DNA of 64,000 nt from an uncultured Ectothiorhodospiraceae bacterium (GTDB taxonomy: Bacteria > Pseudomonadota > Gammaproteobacteria > UBA6429 > Thiohalophilaceae): NCBI GenBank assembly GCA_947259575.1, contig CAMYMU010000024.1, forward strand, positions 124,001 to 188,000, given 5' to 3'. The translations under genes were made by a program, and so were the position numbers. This document shows, piece by piece, positions 17,732-25,185 of the stretch (its first letter is position 1; the number at the start of each line of letters is the position of its first letter). The notes under the pieces are model-generated. The model worked only from the letters and a program-made list of their open reading frames with translations, was not told where the DNA came from and did not search any database.

Positions 17732-19039
17732 TTAGGCACCCTGACGAGCACGATTACCAGAACGACTCTGGTTATTTGAACGTCCTTTGTAGGGGCCTTT
17801 GCTGTTTCGAGAGGCACCTGGTTTATTACCTGAACGCTTTCGTGAATTTTGCTGTTGGCGACCGCGGCCACCTTTGTTGATAGGTTCTGGTTTAATAGTG
17901 GGATCAGGTTCAAAGTTATCAATCACAACTTTAGGTATTTCACGTTTTATAAGACGTTCAATATCCTGCAGCAGTTTAAGCTCATCAACGCACACCAAGG
18001 ACATGGCTTCGCCTTCGTTACCCGCGCGGCCGGTACGACCAATGCGATGTACGTAGTCTTCGGCTACGTTAGGTAATTCAAAATTCACGACATGCGGCAA
18101 TTGATCAATATCGAGCCCACGCGCCGCGATATCGGTTGCAACCAGGACACGTACTTTTCCTGATTTGAACTGTGCAAGTGCACGAGTACGGGCCCCCTGA
18201 CTTTTATTACCATGGATTGCCGCTGCGCTGATACCATCACGATCGAGCTGTTCTGCTAGTTTATTGGCACCGTGTTTAGTGCGGGTGAAAACCAGCACCT
18301 GACGCCAGTTTTCGGAACCAATTAAAAGAGAAAGTAGCTCACGTTTGCGTTTTTTATCAACGGGATGCACAACCTGAGTGACACGTTCTGCAGTTGTGTT
18401 ACGTTGAGCGACTTCAACTAGCGCTGGCGACTTTAATAAATCATTAGCCAGTTTCTTAATTTCACCGGAAAAGGTAGCTGAGAACAGTAAGGTCTGTTTT
18501 TGTTTTGGCAAAAGGGCGAGTACTTTACGGATATCTTTAATGAATCCCATATCAAGCATACGATCTGCCTCATCAAGCACTAAAATATCGACTTTTGATA
18601 AGTCAACAGAACGCTGGCTGACGTGATCAAGCAATCTACCGGGTGTTGCAACGAGAATATCGACGCCTTTAATGAGTTTAATTTTCTGTGGATTGATACT
18701 GACCCCACCAAATACCACCGTGGACTTCAATGGCAGGTGTCTGCCATAGGTTTGTACGCTCTCAGCTACCTGTGCAGCCAATTCCCGGGTAGGTGTGAGC
18801 ACCAGGGCGCGGATGTTGCGACGGCCTTTTACAGGTTTTGTCGAAGACATCAGTCGTTGCAGTAGTGGCAGTGTAAAGCCGGCAGTTTTTCCGGTACCAG
18901 TTTGTGCGCCACCCATGATATCTCGACCTTCAAGGACGAGCGGTATAGCTTGTTGTTGTATTGGGGTAGGGTTGTTGTAGCCTTTTTCGGATACAGCACG
19001 GAGTAATTCGGTCCTTAGACCGAGGCTTTCAAATGACAT
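17732..19039 (-). CDS. rhlE: DEAD-box RNA helicase RhlE
   Basis: A 435-residue ATP-dependent RNA helicase that remodels rRNA and mRNA, especially in the cold. Motifs in order: Q motif TPIQQQAIP (residues 25-33), AQTGTGKT (45-52), PTRELA (83-88), TPGR (132-135), DEAD (156-159), SAT (187-189), then [10 protein letters not shown] and [10 protein letters not shown] in the second RecA domain. The C-terminal 50 residues form a basic Gly/Arg/Ser/Asn tail for RNA binding. It is divergent from the cold-shock genes, whose leader begins about 400 bases away. Confidence 0.93.
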   Translation of the reverse strand: MSFESLGLRTELLRAVSEKGYNNPTPIQQQAIPLVLEGRDIMGGAQTGTGKTAGFTLPLLQRLMSSTKPVKGRRNIRALVLTPTRELAAQVAESVQTYGRHLPLKSTVVFGGVSINPQKIKLIKGVDILVATPGRLLDHVSQRSVDLSKVDILVLDEADRMLDMGFIKDIRKVLALLPKQKQTLLFSATFSGEIKKLANDLLKSPALVEVAQRNTTAERVTQVVHPVDKKRKRELLSLLIGSENWRQVLVFTRTKHGANKLAEQLDRDGISAAAIHGNKSQGARTRALAQFKSGKVRVLVATDIAARGLDIDQLPHVVNFELPNVAEDYVHRIGRTGRAGNEGEAMSLVCVDELKLLQDIERLIKREIPKVVIDNFEPDPTIKPEPINKGGRGRQQQNSRKRSGNKPGASRNSKGPYKGRSNNQSRSGNRARQGA

Positions 19040-19330
19040 GCGTTGACGTTCTCCAAATGGATTATGACCGGCCTACAACTCAATTCATATGCATGAGGCA
19101 CATGGTTGGGGACGGTCTAGGCGGACGTTCTATGTGCGTTTCGAGGTGAATCGGGAAGGATTACTGCTCAGGAAACAGGTGCAGACCGATGTGCACCAAA
19201 GCTGGAACGGAGTATATCTGATAACAGGTGAAAAAGGGGAGTAAATAACAGTAATTTCTAATATTCGAAGGTATTTCTTAGTGTTTGAGTGAAAGAAGAC
19301 AGTTTGCTGAGTTGCGAAGGGTGTTTAATC

Positions 19331-19344
19331 TTGATAATTATCAA
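19331..19344. promoter_or_regulatory. Perfect 14-bp AT-rich palindrome upstream of the first csp gene
   Basis: TTGATAATTATCAA lies in the 524-base space between rhlE and the first csp gene. It could be an operator for either gene. It resembles half of a Fur-type GATAAT array, but only one unit is present. No other gene is visible in 19040-19446. Confidence 0.3.
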
Positions 19345-19446
19345 AAAGTGACTTTTTAAACCCAAATCCTGCCTGAATCTGCTGTATTTAAGCGAATAAT
19401 ATTAACCGCTCGTGTTGTTTTTAATAAAAATTCAGTTACAATTCAT

Positions 19447-19563
19447 GACGCTACATTCTATCCTGGTTCTTGTCAGAAGTGCGCTCTAAGTTTTCTCCTG
19501 TTAATTACCTCGTATGATTTGTAACACGTTATATTTTTTTGATACTTAATGAGGTAATTTACT
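19447..19563 (+). promoter_or_regulatory. Cold-shock mRNA leader with sequestered ribosome-binding site
   Basis: This 117-base untranslated leader is shared, with substitutions, by the second csp gene (20330-20445). AATTACCTC at 19503-19511 is the exact reverse complement of GAGGTAATT at 19551-19559, which contains the ribosome-binding site of the cold-shock gene at 19564. The resulting 9-bp helix would close a loop of about 39 bases and hide the GAGG. Temperature-dependent refolding, as known for E. coli cspA mRNA, is inferred. Confidence 0.6.
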
Positions 19564-19767
19564 ATGGCAACAGGAACCGTTAAATGGTTTAACGAATCCA
19601 AAGGCTTCGGCTTTATCACTCCTTCTGATGGCAGCAAAGACGTATTCGTACATTTCTCTGCAATCGCCAGCGAAGGTTTCCGCACACTGGCTGAAGGCCA
19701 GCAAGTGGATTTTGATGTTGAAGACGGACCTAAAGGCCCACAAGCAACAAATGTGAAGGCTGCGTAA
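19564..19767 (+). CDS. CspA-family cold-shock protein, copy 1
   Basis: A 67-residue single cold-shock domain, an RNA chaperone that melts mRNA secondary structure. RNP1 KGFGFI and RNP2 VFVHF are both present in the standard CspA frame ([39 protein letters not shown]). The ribosome-binding site GAGG lies 9 bases before ATG. A strong terminator follows. It differs from copy 2 only near the C-terminus, with nearly identical DNA over the first 150 bases, so the duplication is recent or kept uniform by gene conversion. Confidence 0.95.
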   Translation: MATGTVKWFNESKGFGFITPSDGSKDVFVHFSAIASEGFRTLAEGQQVDFDVEDGPKGPQATNVKAA

Positions 19768-19794
19768 GCTGTCAACAGATTTGCTGTTCTGAGT

Positions 19795-19820
19795 AAACCC
19801 CGCGAATTTTCGCGGGGTTT
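19795..19820 (+). terminator. Rho-independent terminator after csp copy 1
   Basis: A perfect 12-bp inverted repeat (AAACCCCGCGAA with TTCGCGGGGTTT, two-base loop) followed by ATTTTTTC, 27 bases after the stop codon. It separates the first csp gene from the RRM gene. Confidence 0.9.
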
Positions 19821-19854
19821 ATTTTTTCTAACAAGACGATAAGGGAGCTTCACA

Positions 19855-20121
19855 GTGAAAAAACTGTTTGTTGGCAGTTTACCACCCACGACCACGGAAG
19901 AGTCCCTGCAGGATCTGTTTTCACAGTTCGGTACAGTGCGCTCTATCAAGCTCGTAAAAGACCTTTTTTCAGGCAACTGTAAAGGTTTTGGTTTCCTGGA
20001 AATGGAAGGCCATGAGGCACGTGCAGCGATAGCCGGACTCAATGGCAAATCTTTTGAAGGCAATCTTCTTAAAGTTAAATACGAAGAAGACAAGAAAGGT
20101 CATGCGGGTAGACGCCGCTAA
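19855..20121 (+). CDS. Single-RRM RNA-binding protein
   Basis: An 88-residue RRM protein with RNP2 LFVGSL at residues 4-9 and RNP1 KGFGFLEM at about 43-50, ending in a Lys/Arg tail (HAGRRR). The start is GTG 19855 with AGGGAG upstream. It sits between two cold-shock genes and next to rhlE; a shared cold-response role is inferred. It may be expressed by read-through of the terminator at 19795. Confidence 0.85.
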   Translation: MKKLFVGSLPPTTTEESLQDLFSQFGTVRSIKLVKDLFSGNCKGFGFLEMEGHEARAAIAGLNGKSFEGNLLKVKYEEDKKGHAGRRR

Positions 20122-20329
20122 AATCTGCACCAGCTTAACGTCGCGCAGAGTCATACCTGAGTTCTCTAGTGCTCTAGAAATCCTCTACTAGTCATTTATT
20201 ACACTTCGATTACAATATTCTAATTAACCTTATTATTAACAGGTTTTTGAAGCTGGTTTTGCGGCAGTTAGTCCCATGTTCGGTTAATCAATGGCTGGTT
20301 TTTTTGATCAAAAACCGGTTAGAATTCTA

Positions 20330-20445
20330 GACGCGACATTCTATCCGGGTTTTTTTTCAGAAGTACTCTCGAAGTTTTCTCCTGTTATAAACCTCGTAAG
20401 ATTTGTACCGCGTTTTAATTTTTAATATTTAATGAGGTAATTAAC
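20330..20445 (+). promoter_or_regulatory. Second copy of the cold-shock leader
   Basis: This leader matches the one at 19447 over nearly its whole length, from GACGC-ACATTCTATCC to AATGAGGTAATT. The anti-ribosome-site segment is shortened: ACCTC (20391-20395) can pair with GAGGT (20434-20438), 5 bp instead of 9. The two genes may therefore differ in their temperature set point. The preceding space, 20122-20329, holds only an inverted repeat around TTTTTGATCAAAAA and no gene. Confidence 0.55.
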
Positions 20446-20646
20446 ATGGCAACAGGAACCGTTAAATGGTTTAACGAATCCAAAGGCTTCGGCTTTATCA
20501 CTCCTTCTGATGGCAGCAAAGACGTATTCGTACATTTTTCTGCAATCGCCAGCGAAGGTTTCCGCACACTGGCTGAAGGCCAGCAGGTGACATTCGATGT
20601 GGAAGACGGACCCAAAGGCCCGCAAGCAGCTAACGTACAGACTTAG
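20446..20646 (+). CDS. CspA-family cold-shock protein, copy 2
   Basis: A 66-residue cold-shock domain protein. Residues 1-50 are identical to copy 1; the differences are Asp to Thr in QQVTFDV and a few residues at the end (AANVQT against ATNVKAA). All RNA-binding residues of RNP1 and RNP2 are kept, so both copies should be functional. It has its own leader and terminator and is thus an independent unit. Confidence 0.95.
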   Translation: MATGTVKWFNESKGFGFITPSDGSKDVFVHFSAIASEGFRTLAEGQQVTFDVEDGPKGPQAANVQT

Positions 20647-20670
20647 ACTGAATAACCAATATTTTTAGAG

Positions 20671-20698
20671 ACCCCGCTGACAACGCGGGGTTTTTTTT
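20671..20698 (+). terminator. Rho-independent terminator after csp copy 2
   Basis: ACCCCGC and GCGGGGT form a 7-bp stem with a 7-base loop, followed by an uninterrupted run of eight T. It lies 25 bases after the stop codon. Confidence 0.92.
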
Positions 20699-20757
20699 GG
20701 ACAAAAAAACCGATTTTTTTAATAGATGCTATCGAAATTATTATGCTGGAAAGAAAA

Positions 20758-20778
20758 CGGGTGTCCTAAAGACACCCG
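20758..20778 (-). terminator. Terminator of the small secreted-protein gene
   Basis: CGGGTGTC and GACACCCG form an 8-bp stem with loop CTAAA. On the minus strand it is followed by TTTTCTTTCC, so it ends transcription of the gene whose stop is at 20806. Confidence 0.75.
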
Positions 20779-20805
20779 CATAATTGAATATTAATTATTT
20801 TATAA

Positions 20806-21225
20806 CTATTTTCGTTTCATTGTAATGCGATCGCTTTCGCTTAAGGCATCAATACTGGTAGGATTCCTTTTAGGATCCTCAACAATTCCCAAACGAATCT
20901 TATCCTTATTTACGATTTCAAAGATCATATAAAATTTTGAAATTGTGCTGTTATCGCTTTTGTTCTTCATAGTCAGAATAATGCGCATTGGTTTGCTGTC
21001 GGTCTCGGTTTCCCACATTAATTTGTATTCGGAGGTTTCGTTATAGACGTCACTACCCGCAATCATTTCTGCACTGCCGTCTGCGTTAAAAGAAAAACCA
21101 CCTTTTATGCCCTCTGAATCTACGCCACTCCATTTTCCAATTAAGGTTGAGTTAGGGCTGGCTGCATGGGCAAATAAGGGCGCCATGACGGTAATTAAAA
21201 TTAAGAGTCGTTTGACTAACCGCAT
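20806..21225 (-). CDS. Small secreted beta-rich protein of unknown function
   Basis: A 139-residue exported protein with signal peptide about 1-21 (ending FAHA). The mature part starts with LIGKWSGVDSEG and continues with alternating strands (GGFSFNADGSAEMI, MRIILTMKN, KFYMIFEIV, DKIRLGIVED). This arrangement resembles lipocalin-like copper- or ligand-binding domains found in small periplasmic proteins, but I cannot assign a family. No Cys is present. Confidence 0.6.
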   Translation of the reverse strand: MRLVKRLLILITVMAPLFAHAASPNSTLIGKWSGVDSEGIKGGFSFNADGSAEMIAGSDVYNETSEYKLMWETETDSKPMRIILTMKNKSDNSTISKFYMIFEIVNKDKIRLGIVEDPKRNPTSIDALSESDRITMKRK

Positions 21226-21326
21226 CTATATTTCCTCAATTCTGGTGAATATTTAAAATCTATACGTATTTCTTATACGAATTATCGGTTAATACTGGGT
21301 TAGCCTTAAGTGCCCAGGTTGAGAAA

Positions 21327-21836
21327 TTAAGAGCCTTCCATTTCCAAATCGGCAAGTACCGCTTCCAGGCCCGCTTTTGCGCACTTTTCATCAGTTTCAC
21401 CTGATGGGGCTCCGCTTACGCCAATACCACCAAGGATACTGCCACCTACATTAATAGGGATACCGCCAGCCCCCAAGATGAGTCCATCAAGTTTAGGAAC
21501 TTGATAGGGCTTGTTAAATCGGCCCGATAGCTGTGAAAGGGGGGTGTTGAATGCCATGGCGGTATGAGCTTTTTGCTTGCTGATGGGCAGGGTAATATCC
21601 ATCGCAAGTACGTCACGTAACACCACTTGTGCATGACCGCTCCGATCAACCACGGTCACTGCTACCTGGACACCTTCCTTACGGCATTGTGCAATGGCTC
21701 CCTGAGCAATGCGTAGTGAGGATTCCAGGGTTAAGCGTTTGACAGGGATCGTCATCTTTTCATCATCTGCATAACTGGGCGTGCTGAGTCCAGTACCAAG
21801 CGCAAAGATAAAAATTGTTTTTGACAAAGTTTTCAT
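21327..21836 (-). CDS. Exported heme-binding protein (HbpS/GlcG, DUF336 family)
   Basis: A 169-residue periplasmic protein: signal peptide about 1-23 (ending PSYA), then a single HbpS/GlcG-type domain with LTLESSLRIAQGAI, VAVTVVDRSGHAQVVLRD, KAHTAMAF and the glycine-rich end GGIPINVGGSILGGIGVSG. Members bind heme or cobalamin-like ligands; function in this context is unknown. ATG 21836 is chosen because GGAGGA lies 8 bases upstream and the signal peptide begins there. The gene is divergent from the bufferin operon and shares its promoter region. Confidence 0.8.
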   Translation of the reverse strand: MKTLSKTIFIFALGTGLSTPSYADDEKMTIPVKRLTLESSLRIAQGAIAQCRKEGVQVAVTVVDRSGHAQVVLRDVLAMDITLPISKQKAHTAMAFNTPLSQLSGRFNKPYQVPKLDGLILGAGGIPINVGGSILGGIGVSGAPSGETDEKCAKAGLEAVLADLEMEGS

Positions 21837-21884
21837 AAGTGATTTCCTCCGAAGATTCATCTGGCCCAATACTGGGTAATCAAT

Positions 21885-21901
21885 GTTACGTAAATAGTAA
21901 C
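21885..21901. promoter_or_regulatory. GTTAC-N7-GTAAC inverted repeat between divergent units
   Basis: Two perfect 5-base arms, 7 bases apart, lie between the heme-binding-protein gene and the bufferin operon. GTAAC-like cores occur in -35 elements of some ECF sigma factors, so this could be an operator or part of a divergent promoter. It is a short match and may be chance. Confidence 0.3.
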
Positions 21902-22047
21902 GAGATCTGCTGAGTTTGTGAAAAAAATTTCACTATTGGTGCAATCAAATCCGGTGTTGGTTCGTCTTAGCCATATCAGGTACCGCCGATTTAATCTTTT
22001 TGGTAGTTTTCTTGTGGTGCCTGCCTAGTAAACACTCAGGAGGTTAT

Positions 22048-22341
22048 ATGAAAAACAAAAATACTCTAATTAGCTCTACTGTAGCTGGCATTGTGGCACT
22101 TGGTTCACTAGCCGCAACAAGCGGTGTTTCAGCAGTGCCCGATCAACCCAAGTTTTGGGAAAAATGTGCAGGTATTTCTAAAAAAGGGATGAATGACTGT
22201 GGATCGTTGGATGGTAAACACAAATGTGCAGGCCAGGCAGCGATGGATAATGATCCACAGGAATGGATTTATGTCCCTAAAGGGACCTGTGCCAAAATTG
22301 TTGGCGGCAAGGGCGGTAAAGTGAAGCCAGCAAAGTCGTAA
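22048..22341 (+). CDS. bufA: Bufferin precursor peptide (DUF2282), BufA-like
   Basis: A 97-residue exported precursor of the bufferin class of ribosomally made, modified peptides. A Sec-type signal peptide (about 1-29, ending GVSA) is followed by a core with four cysteines at 40, 51, 60 and 81 in the family spacing (EKCAGI, NDCGS, HKCAGQ, PKGTCAKIVGG). In characterised bufferins, core Cys residues are converted to thiooxazole-type heterocycles that bind copper in the periplasm. ATG 22048 is preferred (AGGAGG upstream); an in-frame GTG at 22000 would precede the signal peptide with 16 unlikely residues. Confidence 0.88.
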   Translation: MKNKNTLISSTVAGIVALGSLAATSGVSAVPDQPKFWEKCAGISKKGMNDCGSLDGKHKCAGQAAMDNDPQEWIYVPKGTCAKIVGGKGGKVKPAKS

Positions 22342-22352
22342 TCTTTAAATCT

Positions 22353-23219
22353 ATGTTGCTACAAGAAAAACAAAAAGCGCCAGGACCAATATCCGGAACG
22401 GGTATTGGTCTGCGCTCATCCCATGTGGGTGAGATCCTGATGAAACAGCCGGACATTCCCTGGTTGGAGCTATTGGCCGATAACCATATGGCAGCAGGAG
22501 GGTTGATCCCTGAGCAGCTAGCGGCTGTCTGTGAAATTTATCCGGTAACTTTTCATAGTGTTGGTTTGTCTCTGGGTTCTATCGATCCACTCGATTTTAA
22601 GTATCTGGGTAAACTTAAGAAGTTGATGCGACAACACCATGTCGCCTGGTTATCAGAACACCTCTGCTTTACATCGGTAGATGGTTTTCATTCACATGAC
22701 TTATTACCGATGCCTTATTCTCAGGAAAGTTTGCAGCATATGGCGCAGCGAATTACTCACGTACAAGATTTTCTTGGCGAACGTATTTTGGTAGAGAATG
22801 TCTCTAATTATATGAAGTTTGCTGAAAGTGAAATGGATGAAGCTGAGTTTATTACAGCACTTGCTATACAGGCTGACTGTGATCTTCTGATTGATGTCAA
22901 TAATATTTATGTCAATCATCTTAATCTGGGAATTGACCCAGTACGATATATTAAACAACTTCCCTTTGAGCGTGTGCGGGAAGTACATTTGGCAGGATAT
23001 GAGCAGAAAGATGGTTTTGTGCTGGATGCCCATAACAATCCTGTATCCGATCCTGTCTGGGATTTATATGGTCAACTTATTCAACATTTGCCCAATGTGC
23101 CTGTATTGATTGAATGGGACAACGATATTCCACCGTTGTCGCGCTTAATGGAAGAGGCACACAAAGCGGATGTTATCAAACAGCAGTATAGACAAGGGAT
23201 AAGCTATGCCATTAGCTGA
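22353..23219 (+). CDS. bufB: MNIO-family (DUF692) peptide-modifying enzyme, BufB-like
   Basis: A 288-residue TIM-barrel, multinuclear non-heme iron-dependent oxidase that modifies cysteines of the preceding precursor. Candidate metal ligands in family positions: H68 (TFHSVGLSLGS), H103 (LSEHLCFTS), E148 (VENVSNY), D181 (DVNNIYVN), H212 (VHLAGYE), D225/H227 (LDAHNNPVSDPVWDLY) and E254 (IEWDNDIP). The gene starts 12 bases after bufA and its last 14 bases overlap bufC, indicating translational coupling. Confidence 0.92.
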   Translation: MLLQEKQKAPGPISGTGIGLRSSHVGEILMKQPDIPWLELLADNHMAAGGLIPEQLAAVCEIYPVTFHSVGLSLGSIDPLDFKYLGKLKKLMRQHHVAWLSEHLCFTSVDGFHSHDLLPMPYSQESLQHMAQRITHVQDFLGERILVENVSNYMKFAESEMDEAEFITALAIQADCDLLIDVNNIYVNHLNLGIDPVRYIKQLPFERVREVHLAGYEQKDGFVLDAHNNPVSDPVWDLYGQLIQHLPNVPVLIEWDNDIPPLSRLMEEAHKADVIKQQYRQGISYAIS

Positions 23220-24015
23220 TGTCGAACAAACGTTTATGCAGTGCTTAATCAAACCCTATCACGATGTAGACATGTTTATGTCAAAGTTGGTGGTGGCAGG
23301 TTCATTATCACCGGAAAAACAAATCTCGATTTATCGAAGCAATATCAATGGTGCACATGAGTCAGTATTGGTGCAAATATATCCTGCCTGTAAGACTATA
23401 TTGGGTGAAGGCTATTTTAACCAGTTATGTTTACTCTATCGTATTCAATTTCCTTCTAAACATGCTGATTTGAATAAATATGGAAAACATTTTCCTGTTT
23501 TTATCAAAGTTTTTTTAGAAAAACATAATGAATTACAGGTGTTCAGTTATTTACACGACCTGGCTTTGCTTGAATGGTATTGGCATGCTATTTACTATTC
23601 TAGCAATGATTTACCCTTTGATTTTTCTCTGCTCGCGAATGTCGCGAAAGATCAACAACAGAAACTAGTTTTTCATTTAAGTAATACCGTTTCATTACAA
23701 TCCAGTTGTTATCCAGTGCTTGCGATTTGGGACGCTAATCGTGCCGAACTGAGTAGTGAAAAGCAAAAAAGTGAGCAATCGTTTGAGATGCCAGACGAGG
23801 AAATATGCTTTTGTATTTTTCGGGATAATTATGAGATGGCGTTAAAGGAATTGTCGGCTACTCAGTTCGAGATCTTACAAGCAATAAATGCAGGTCAGAC
23901 TCTTGGTGAATTAAGTGACAGGTTTGGTGGTGACTTACAGTCTGCCTTAAATTACTATATTCAACAGGGCTGGATAAGTGGTTTTAGCGTTGATGAGATG
24001 AGTAATGTACGATAA
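23206..24015 (+). CDS. bufC: Bufferin maturation partner (DUF2063), BufC-like
   Basis: A 269-residue cytoplasmic protein. The N-terminal DUF2063 part (about residues 5-110, with ISIYRSNINGAHESVLVQIYPACKTILGEGYF) is the usual MNIO partner that recruits the precursor. The C-terminal half resembles the winged-helix, RRE-like part (LSATQFEILQAINAGQTLGELSDRFGGDLQSALNYYIQQGWI). It overlaps bufB by 14 bases at its start and the sigma-factor gene by 11 bases at its end. Confidence 0.88.
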   Translation: MPLADVEQTFMQCLIKPYHDVDMFMSKLVVAGSLSPEKQISIYRSNINGAHESVLVQIYPACKTILGEGYFNQLCLLYRIQFPSKHADLNKYGKHFPVFIKVFLEKHNELQVFSYLHDLALLEWYWHAIYYSSNDLPFDFSLLANVAKDQQQKLVFHLSNTVSLQSSCYPVLAIWDANRAELSSEKQKSEQSFEMPDEEICFCIFRDNYEMALKELSATQFEILQAINAGQTLGELSDRFGGDLQSALNYYIQQGWISGFSVDEMSNVR

Positions 24016-24493
24016 AGAGATGCTACAAAAATTATATCGATATTGCTACGCGCTGACCTGCAATGAGCAAAATGCCTATGACCTTCTGCAAAATGCATTA
24101 GAAAAGTATTTGGCCTCTAACATTACAGTTGACCACGTGAGTGCTTATATAAAAAAAATTATACATAATCAATTTATTGATGATTGTCGTCGTCAGAAAA
24201 TAGTCCAGTTTGATGATATTGAAGAGGAAAATTTGCCAGCAGATTTTGATATGAGGACACTTGAATCGATAGTAATTAATGACGATCTGGCTGAAAAAGT
24301 ATTAGCATTTCTTGCCCCTGGAGAGCGTGAGCTAGTTTACTTCTGGGCAATTGAGGGATATAGCACCTCACAAATCGCAGAGCACATGGAAATTCCTCGT
24401 GGCACTGTGCTTTCGAAGATATATAGGATGCGTGAAAAGCTAGTAAAGCATTTTGATGGCGATGTTCGCTCAGTAGCAGGAGCGCAATTATGA
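24005..24493 (+). CDS. ECF-type RNA polymerase sigma factor
   Basis: A 162-residue extracytoplasmic-function sigma factor. Region 2 spans about 5-80 (LYRYCYALTCNEQNAYDLLQ, then SAYIKKIIHNQFIDDCRRQK) and region 4 about 100-150 (ERELVYFWAIEGYSTSQIAEHMEIPRGTVLSKIYRMREKL, a clear helix-turn-helix). It overlaps bufC by 11 bases and shares an ATGA junction with the next gene, so the sigma factor is co-produced with the bufferin machinery and probably controls it. ECF factors also occur beside bufferin operons elsewhere, for example SigF in Caulobacter. Confidence 0.9.
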   Translation: MYDKEMLQKLYRYCYALTCNEQNAYDLLQNALEKYLASNITVDHVSAYIKKIIHNQFIDDCRRQKIVQFDDIEEENLPADFDMRTLESIVINDDLAEKVLAFLAPGERELVYFWAIEGYSTSQIAEHMEIPRGTVLSKIYRMREKLVKHFDGDVRSVAGAQL

Positions 24494-25101
24494 AACAGAA
24501 AAATATTAAAGAGTCGATTGGTGAGCACGTTAACCGTCAGTCTTTGTCTGAAGCACAGCTTGATCGGTTAATGGGCTTGCAAAATAATGTTGAAGAGATT
24601 AATCCTCCAAATCGGGTGCAGCAGTATCGATTAGTTGCTACGTTTTCAACGGTGATTGTTATTTTACTAACCACGTTGTATTTTAATTTGGGCCCAGATC
24701 AATCACTGGATAAGCGCATTGGTAATGAAGTTGCGTTGAACCACATAAAGCTAAAACCACTTGAAATACAGAGTGCCGATCTGGATGTATTGCGTGAATA
24801 TTTTACGGAACTCGATTTCGTACCAATTGAATCAAGTTTGATTAAACCTTCGGCGAAGACGCTTTTGGGAGGCCGGTATTGTTCAATACAAGGCATAACC
24901 GCGGCACAGTTACGCTTTAAGGATAATCAGTCTGGCCAAATTCAATCACTCTACCAAACTACTTATTCGCCAGATGTGTTTAACAATTTGCCAAAACTAG
25001 AAGAAGGGCAGCAACCCATCACGGTTTATTCCGGCGGCCTGGAAGTGGATATCTGGGTGGAAAAGGGCCTGTTATTTGCTCTGACGCGTCAAGTCCAGTG
25101 A
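24490..25101 (+). CDS. Putative one-TM anti-sigma factor
   Basis: A 203-residue protein starting inside the stop of the ECF gene (ATGA). About 45 cytoplasmic residues with LSEAQLDRLMGLQ are followed by one membrane helix (about 47-66, ATFSTVIVILLTTLYF) and a periplasmic domain of about 135 residues with a single Cys (GGRYCSIQG). It lacks the HxxxCxxC zinc anti-sigma motif. Topology and position argue for an anti-sigma factor that senses a periplasmic signal, perhaps copper, but no anti-sigma domain is certain by eye. Confidence 0.65.
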   Translation: MKQKNIKESIGEHVNRQSLSEAQLDRLMGLQNNVEEINPPNRVQQYRLVATFSTVIVILLTTLYFNLGPDQSLDKRIGNEVALNHIKLKPLEIQSADLDVLREYFTELDFVPIESSLIKPSAKTLLGGRYCSIQGITAAQLRFKDNQSGQIQSLYQTTYSPDVFNNLPKLEEGQQPITVYSGGLEVDIWVEKGLLFALTRQVQ

Positions 25102-25185
25102 GACTATAAATAATACAGAATAGTCTGAACTATCTACATTATTGCCCATCCAATTTATTACCCGGATGAAAATGTCGAGCTGAGT

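Larger units (their letters stand above)
19447..20646. repeat. Tandem duplication of the leader-csp unit
   Basis: Units 19447-19767 and 20330-20646 are direct repeats covering leader plus coding region, separated by a terminator and the RRM gene. The coding halves differ at one base in the first 150, while leaders and C-terminal codons have diverged more. This pattern suggests selection or gene conversion on the core coding part. Confidence 0.85.

Noticed and set aside
19331-19344. Fur box near rhlE/csp
   Set aside because: Only one GATAAT-type unit pair; a functional Fur site needs a longer array. Kept only as a palindrome.
19473-20093. Long minus-strand open frame (206 codons) across csp copy 1 and the RRM gene
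   Set aside because: It is antisense to two clearly conserved genes, a similar shadow recurs opposite csp copy 2, and there is no protein-like pattern.
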